A stretch of DNA of 64,000 nt. Source: a bacterium HR33 (GTDB lineage: Bacteria > Gemmatimonadota > Gemmatimonadetes > Gemmatimonadales > GWC2-71-9). Each line of letters starts with the position of its first letter. Positions within the stretch are counted from its first letter, which is position 1. The notes under the pieces were generated by a model. That model was given only the letters and a program-made list of their open reading frames with translations. It was not told the origin of the DNA and searched no databases. The DNA is taken from positions 434,001 through 498,000 of the forward strand of contig BEIJ01000002.1 in NCBI GenBank assembly GCA_002923375.1, given 5' to 3'. Positions 59,705 through 64,000 of the stretch are shown here, one piece after another. The translations under genes and the position numbers were made by a program.

Positions 59705-60101
59705 CCTGCCCGCGATTCTCGCCCTCGAACGGGCGATCTTCTCCGACCCGTGGCCCGCCAGCGGTTTCCAGGCGTTTCTCGGGGAGCTGGGGCTGGTGAG
59801 CGATTCCGAGGGTAGAGTGGTGGGCTACGTCTTTGCGCGGGTGGCTGCGGGTGAAGCCGAGGTCTTGAATCTAGCGGTAGATCCGGAGCATCGATTGAGA
59901 GGGGTGGGGCGATCCCTGCTCGAGGAGATTATAGATCGGGTGGCGCGGCGGGGAGCGAGCCTGCTGTTCCTGGAGGTCAGGGCCTCCAACACCGAGGCCC
60001 AAGCCTTTTACCGCAAAATGGGCTTCAGGCAGGTGGGGAGGCGCCCCAACTACTACGACCGGCCCCGGGAGGACGCCCTGATCTTGGCCCGGGAGATATA
60101 G
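59622..60101 (+). CDS. rimI: Ribosomal protein S18-alanine N-acetyltransferase (RimI-like)
   Basis: GNAT acetyltransferase of about 159 residues. The acetyl-CoA loop is VDPEHRLRGVGRSLLEE, with LEVRASNTEAQAFYRKMGFRQVGRRPNYY, the signature of RimI. The tsaE-tsaB-rimI order is widespread. The ATG at 59622 puts about 26 extra residues before the GNAT core and overlaps tsaB by 83 bases. No better in-frame start is seen before the core, so the overlap is probably real. Confidence 0.88.
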   Translation: MGDWQKPSAAGKPSTAGRYRVREATSADLPAILALERAIFSDPWPASGFQAFLGELGLVSDSEGRVVGYVFARVAAGEAEVLNLAVDPEHRLRGVGRSLLEEIIDRVARRGASLLFLEVRASNTEAQAFYRKMGFRQVGRRPNYYDRPREDALILAREI

Positions 60102-60146
60102 CCCTTTGGGGCTCGCAAAAAAACGGTCCGGACCGCGTATCTTTGG

Positions 60147-60175
60147 TTGACAAAAGAACTTAAACCACCTATAGT
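60147..60175 (+). promoter_or_regulatory. Strong sigma-70-type promoter for ssb
   Basis: TTGACA (60147-60152), a 17-base spacer, then TATAGT (60170-60175): a perfect -35 and a five-of-six -10 in an AT-rich patch. Predicted transcript start near 60182, giving a leader of about 37 bases with CCGGAGG before the ssb start. A 12-base palindrome CGGTCCGGACCG at 60125-60136 lies just upstream and could be an operator. Confidence 0.85.
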
Positions 60176-60218
60176 TTGGAGCCGTCCGGGGTCCCACCCC
60201 TAACGTCCGGAGGTTGTC

Positions 60219-60692
60219 TTGGCACGTAGTTTGAACAAGGTGATGCTGATCGGGAATCTCGGGGCGGACCCCGAGGTTCGGAGCACACCGAACGGGTCGC
60301 GGGTGGCGACGATTTCGCTGGCTACGAGCCGGCAGTGGAACAACCAGGCGGGTGAGCGGCAAGAGAAGACCGAGTGGCACCGGGTCGTCCTGTGGAACTC
60401 TCGGGCCGGTAATCTGGCGGACATCGCCGAGAAGTACCTCAAGAAGGGCGACCGGGTGTACGTGGAGGGTCGCATCGAGTACCGCACCTGGGAAGATCGA
60501 GACGGCAATACCCGATATACCACTGAGATCAACGCCCGCGAGCTGATTCTGTTGTCTCCTCGAGCGGCCGACGTTGATCCAGCGGCTGTCCCGGCGCGCA
60601 CGCCTCAGCCGGTGGCGGCTGAGACCGACCAAGAGTCCTTCGAGGACTTTCCGGAGGCGCTCGATGAAGACGACGACGACCTTCCCTTCTAG
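60219..60692 (+). CDS. ssb: Single-stranded DNA-binding protein
   Basis: 157-residue SSB beginning at TTG 60219 with CCGGAGG six bases upstream. The OB fold runs from [17 protein letters not shown] to about residue 110, then a flexible linker, and the acidic C-terminal tip DEDDDDLPF that recruits repair and replication proteins. The codons for that acidic tip also encode, in another frame, the first residues of the downstream LysM protein. Confidence 0.96.
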   Translation: MARSLNKVMLIGNLGADPEVRSTPNGSRVATISLATSRQWNNQAGERQEKTEWHRVVLWNSRAGNLADIAEKYLKKGDRVYVEGRIEYRTWEDRDGNTRYTTEINARELILLSPRAADVDPAAVPARTPQPVAAETDQESFEDFPEALDEDDDDLPF

Positions 60693-61896
60693 TTCACGAG
60701 TCGCGGTCGCGGTAGGGGCGCTTTTGGCGGCCCTACCGCTTGCCGTTTCGGCGCAGGATACGCTAAGGACCGCGGCTCAGCGGCCCAGGGTGCATGTAGT
60801 TCAGCCGGGAGAAACCCTCTGGGGTCTGGCCCAATTGTACCTGGGCGATCCTTTGCTCTGGCCCGAGATCTATCGGCTCAACACCATGGTGGTGGAGGAT
60901 CCTCATTGGATCTTTCCGGGCGAGGAGCTGCGGCTGGCGGAAGGGGAGGTTGCGGCGGCTGTACCACCGGAGGCGGCCGCTGCCCCTCAAGAAGAGCGGC
61001 CGCCCACGTTGGTTCCCGGGATTCCGGGTCCTCCGCCCGATACGGCTCAGGCCCGCGAAGGGTTGGTACCGGTAGAGCAGCCTCCACCGCCTCCTCCCGA
61101 GGCGCCACCTCCGCCCCCGCCGCCTGCCGATCCGGGAGCGCCTACCATCTTCGCCCAGGCGCGCCGGGGAGGGCTGGCGGTAACCGAGGCTATGGGGGGG
61201 GAAGTGTATCGCTATCGGGCGGTCAGGCGCGGGCAGTTTTATTCGGCGGGCTTTCTCACCGAGGGTGCGGCTATTCCCTGGGCGCAGGTATTGGGCGATG
61301 CCAGTGAGCCCCCGGTGGCCCGCACCGCGGCCACTTCCTCGGCGGTGATCTACCAGGAAGTGGAAATTCGCGCGCCGGAGGGGACGGTCTATCAGGTAGG
61401 TGATTCGCTCCTTTCGGCGAGCTTGGCGCGAGAAGTGCCGGGTTGGGGTCAGGTGGTGGTTCCCACGGCTATCCTGGTGGTCACTCATGTCTCGGGTGAC
61501 CGCCTGCTGGCGCGAGTGGTCTCCCAATTCCGCCGGGTGACCGACGGCCAGGTTGCGATGCCGCTGGAGAAGTTCCGCGACCCTGGCACGGTGGAGCCGC
61601 GGCCGGTGCAGGACGGGATGACGGCGAGGGTGATAGACGTGAGGGACCCGCACCCGGTTCCCAACGTTCAGGACGTGGTCTTCATCGACGCCGGGCGGGA
61701 GCAGGGAGTGGTACCGGGCGATGTGTTCGAAGTGATAGGGCCTTCCCCCACCCCGGGTGCGCCGCCGGTGGCTTACGCTACGCTCCAGATAGTTCATACT
61801 CGGGAGCGATCTGCTTCCGGTCTGGTAGTGCAGATCAGCCGGCCCGGGATCCGGCCCGGTCAGGCGGTCAGGCTGATTCGCAAGATGCCTCAGTAG
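60664..61896 (+). CDS. Secreted LysM-domain protein
   Basis: 410 residues with an N-terminal signal peptide ([31 protein letters not shown]). One LysM domain ([32 protein letters not shown]...FPGEELRL) binds peptidoglycan. A proline-rich spacer (about 105-165) leads to a C-terminal beta-rich region of about 240 residues with no named family I can identify. It may be an envelope-anchored structural or regulatory protein. The ATG at 60664 lies inside ssb and overlaps it by 29 bases in another frame. Confidence 0.82.
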   Translation: MKTTTTFPSSSRVAVAVGALLAALPLAVSAQDTLRTAAQRPRVHVVQPGETLWGLAQLYLGDPLLWPEIYRLNTMVVEDPHWIFPGEELRLAEGEVAAAVPPEAAAAPQEERPPTLVPGIPGPPPDTAQAREGLVPVEQPPPPPPEAPPPPPPPADPGAPTIFAQARRGGLAVTEAMGGEVYRYRAVRRGQFYSAGFLTEGAAIPWAQVLGDASEPPVARTAATSSAVIYQEVEIRAPEGTVYQVGDSLLSASLAREVPGWGQVVVPTAILVVTHVSGDRLLARVVSQFRRVTDGQVAMPLEKFRDPGTVEPRPVQDGMTARVIDVRDPHPVPNVQDVVFIDAGREQGVVPGDVFEVIGPSPTPGAPPVAYATLQIVHTRERSASGLVVQISRPGIRPGQAVRLIRKMPQ

Positions 61897-61918
61897 GGGG
61901 CGCGGCGGGCAAGGCCGC

Positions 61919-62737
61919 GTGTTCTCCGAGCTACATCTGGTCGCCCTCGTCTGCTACGGCTTGACGGGGGCGCTTGTTGCAGCGCCGCTTTGGGGACTGA
62001 CGCGAGCTGGCGGATCGGGTTTCTCGTTCGGGCTGTTCGCCGCCGCGGTAGCGGTTCACTTCCTGGCTCTGCTCTCCTATACGGTAAGCTTCGGTGAGCT
62101 ACCCTTCAGGGCTCTGGCGGCTCAGCTGTCCTCTTTGGGGTTTTTCGTGGGGTTCCTTTCCCTCGCCATTCAGTGGCTCACCAGGGAGCGCGCGATAGCG
62201 CTGATCTCGGCTCCGCTGGTGATCCTGCTTTTGGCCGGTGCGCTCACCCTGGGATTCGGCGCCGCGCCCGCGGCGAGGAGCGAGGGAGGGCCGTGGTTCG
62301 TGTTGCATGGCGGAGCGAGTCTCTTGGGACTCGCTCTGATGGCGGTCGCGTTCGCCGCTTCGGCGCTTTATCTGTTGCAGCATCGCGAACTCAAGGCCCG
62401 GCGATTCGGTGCTATCTTTCAGTCTCTGCCGCCGCTGGAGCAGCTGGACCGGCTCAACCACTTGGCGCTGCTGCTGGGATTCCCCACGCTCACTCTGGGG
62501 ATCGTGTTGGGTGCGGCGTATCTGGGCCTGAGGCGGGCGGAGGGTGAGGGAATGCTGGTGGGCGCGGGGCATTTGGGCTGGGGTCTGGCTTCGTGGTTCA
62601 TGCTCGGCGTTCTGGTGTTGGCCAGGGCGGCGCGCAGGCTAGGCGGGCGGCAGGCGGCGGTGGGATCGATAGTGCTCTTTGGGGTGATCGGCTTGGGCTA
62701 TTTCTTGCTCATGCTTTGGGACACGTTGAGCGGGTAA
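61919..62737 (+). CDS. HemX/CcsA-like integral membrane protein
   Basis: 272-residue protein with about eight membrane helices, of the cytochrome c assembly (CcsA/CcmC/HemX) superfamily. It has PPLEQLDRLNHLALLLGFPTLTLGIVLG, typical of HemX. The WWD heme-handling motif of CcsA and CcmC is not present; the nearest segment is HLGWGLASWFML. It directly precedes hemA, as HemX does in Bacillus, where HemX affects HemA levels. That role here is inferred. GTG start at 61919. Confidence 0.75.
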   Translation: MFSELHLVALVCYGLTGALVAAPLWGLTRAGGSGFSFGLFAAAVAVHFLALLSYTVSFGELPFRALAAQLSSLGFFVGFLSLAIQWLTRERAIALISAPLVILLLAGALTLGFGAAPAARSEGGPWFVLHGGASLLGLALMAVAFAASALYLLQHRELKARRFGAIFQSLPPLEQLDRLNHLALLLGFPTLTLGIVLGAAYLGLRRAEGEGMLVGAGHLGWGLASWFMLGVLVLARAARRLGGRQAAVGSIVLFGVIGLGYFLLMLWDTLSG

Positions 62738-62758
62738 TTCGGGGCGATCGTTATCTAG

Positions 62759-64000
62759 ATGTCCATCACGGTAGTGGGGGTCAATCACCGCACGGCGCCT
62801 CTCGAGGTCAGGGAGCGGCTCTACTGGCCGGCGGGAGAGGTTGCGGGAGTGCTGCGGGAGGTGACCTCTTCCGGGGCGCACGCGGTCTTGCTTTCGACCT
62901 GCAATCGCACCGAGTTCTATTTGGCGGACGCGGTTCGCGATACGATGGACATCATTTGGGAGTTGGCCCGCAAGAGGATTCGGCAGCCGTTGGATCCTTA
63001 CGTCTATGTGCTTCGGGAGCGGGAGGCGGTAGTTCATCTGTTCCGGGTGGCGGCGGGTTTGGACTCCATGGTCTTGGGCGAGTCGCAAATTCAGGGTCAG
63101 GTTCGCGAGGCCTGGGAACTGGCCCGTCACTGTGCGGGTCCGGTATTGTCGCGTCTGTTTCAGAACGCTCTTACGGCGGGCGGGAGAGTTCGAGCGGAGA
63201 CCGCTCTGGGTGCAGGTGCTGCGTCGGTGCCGGCGGCGAGTGTGGAGGTGGCGCGGAAGATTTTCGGCGATCTTGCCGGGAGGCGGGCGTTGATACTCGG
63301 TTCCGGGGAGATGGCGGAGCTGGCGATGAGTTGTTTGGCTTCTGAGGGTGTGAGGTCGGTGATGGTTGCGCACCGGCAGCTGGAGCGGGCGATGGAGGTG
63401 GCGCAGCGGTTGGGCGGCAGGGCGGTGAGTTTCGAGGAGGCGTGGCCGCTTTTTGCAGAGGTCGATCTGGTGGTGGCGTCCACCGCGGCGCCCCATGCGG
63501 TGGTGCAGCGGGAGCAGGTGGCGGAGCACGTTGCGCGGCGGGACGGTCGCCCGCTTTGCATTTTGGACATAGCGGTGCCGCGGGACGTGGATCCGTCGGT
63601 GGGGAGCTTGGAGAACGTTTTTCTGTACGACATAGACGATCTGCAGGGAGTGGTGGCCGCCGGAGTGGGGAGGAGGCGGAGCGAGATACCGGCGGCGGAG
63701 CGGATCGTGGAGCAGGAGGCGGGATACTTTTGGAGTTGGTACACGGGCCGGGGTGCGCTGGATATAATCCGCGCCTTGCGGGAGCGTGCCGAGGAGGTGA
63801 GGCTTAGCGAGCTGGGGCACGCTATGAAGAAGTTGCGGGGCCTTTCGAACGAAGAGGCGGCGATAGTGGATCACCTTACGCGGGCGATCGTCAACAAGTT
63901 GCTGCACCTGCCTACGCGAAAGCTCAAAGAGGCGGCCGGGGACGGGATGGCCCGGGATTTGGGCGAGGCGGTGAGGGTGCTGTTCGGTTTGGAGGCTGGG
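62759..64000 (+). CDS. hemA: Glutamyl-tRNA reductase (partial, runs off window end)
   Basis: First 414 codons of the enzyme that reduces glutamyl-tRNA to glutamate-1-semialdehyde, the first step of tetrapyrrole synthesis. It begins MSITVVGVNHRTAPLEVRERL; the catalytic Cys48 is in LLSTCNRTEFY, and GLDSMVLGESQIQGQV and the NADPH-binding LILGSGEMAEL follow. The C-terminal dimerisation region is reached at about residue 320. The frame is open to base 64000, so the stop lies outside. ATG at 62759, 22 bases after the HemX-like stop. Confidence 0.96.
   Translation, partial: MSITVVGVNHRTAPLEVRERLYWPAGEVAGVLREVTSSGAHAVLLSTCNRTEFYLADAVRDTMDIIWELARKRIRQPLDPYVYVLREREAVVHLFRVAAGLDSMVLGESQIQGQVREAWELARHCAGPVLSRLFQNALTAGGRVRAETALGAGAASVPAASVEVARKIFGDLAGRRALILGSGEMAELAMSCLASEGVRSVMVAHRQLERAMEVAQRLGGRAVSFEEAWPLFAEVDLVVASTAAPHAVVQREQVAEHVARRDGRPLCILDIAVPRDVDPSVGSLENVFLYDIDDLQGVVAAGVGRRRSEIPAAERIVEQEAGYFWSWYTGRGALDIIRALRERAEEVRLSELGHAMKKLRGLSNEEAAIVDHLTRAIVNKLLHLPTRKLKEAAGDGMARDLGEAVRVLFGLEAG

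Noticed and set aside
61919-62737. CcsA/CcmC cytochrome c heme-delivery protein
   Set aside because: The tryptophan-rich WWD motif is missing and the gene precedes hemA, so a HemX-like label fits better.

Overview
The window is a gene-dense, GC-rich stretch of bacterial chromosome. Most genes are packed into operons with 1-, 4- or 8-base start/stop overlaps, and GTG and TTG starts are frequent. BamD, two diacyl-lipoprotein-type periplasmic hydrolases and a LysM secreted protein point to a Gram-negative (diderm) envelope. Ino1 with a CDP-alcohol phosphatidyltransferase, a CysO/Mec/CysM-type cysteine pathway, a long SecA with a four-Cys insertion and the gene orders seen here fit a deep-branching lineage of the Gemmatimonadota kind. 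That placement is an inference from gene content, not a database match.

Layout. 1-8016: an amino-acid permease, then a minus-strand run that looks like periplasmic peptidoglycan-sugar salvage (NagZ-type lipoprotein, two sodium:solute symporters, BadF-type sugar kinase) interrupted by an independently transcribed iscA. 8015-9235: NamZ (DUF1343), divergent from NagZ with overlapping ATG codons. 9332-16625: phosphatidylinositol-type lipid synthesis (pgsA-like, ino1), a cupredoxin/P-type-ATPase pair that has lost its catalytic and metal-ligand motifs, a 96-residue orphan and pyruvate dehydrogenase E1 alpha/beta. 16636-17052: a degenerate Y1 (IS200-like) transposase gene on the opposite strand. 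17155-22909: E2, a small orphan, a PHP phosphoesterase, a peroxiredoxin whose active-site Cys codon is UGA (probable selenocysteine), an SDR, thioredoxin reductase, a metallo-beta-lactamase-fold hydrolase and a zinc ribbon. 23000-27521: aspartase, then cysM, a JAMM peptidase and a CysO-MoeB-rhodanese fusion. 27536-31475: tRNA-Leu(CAG), smpB, an amidase, pyrD, pyrF and a secreted orphan. 31564-34809: rpmJ-rpsM-rpsK-rpsD-rpoA-rplQ with a terminator, and rpmB opposite.

34902-47322 is a long nucleotide-sugar operon: GDP-D-rhamnose (gmd, rmd), UDP-GlcNAc3NAcA (wbpD, E, B, A homologues), UDP-glucuronate and UDP-xylose, with carB and murB embedded. 47334-53586: TPR proteins, BamD, NadD, SecA. 53667-60101: radC, rel, uvrB, tsaE, tsaB, rimI. 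60219-64000: ssb (own strong promoter), a LysM protein, a HemX-like membrane protein and hemA, which runs off the window end.

The most unusual items are the UGA-containing peroxiredoxin with a SECIS-like hairpin, the intact but apparently catalytically dead P1B-type ATPase with its ligand-less cupredoxin, and the internal-diglycine CysO-MoeB-rhodanese fusion beside a JAMM protease. No CRISPR array, prophage, rRNA or intact insertion sequence was seen.
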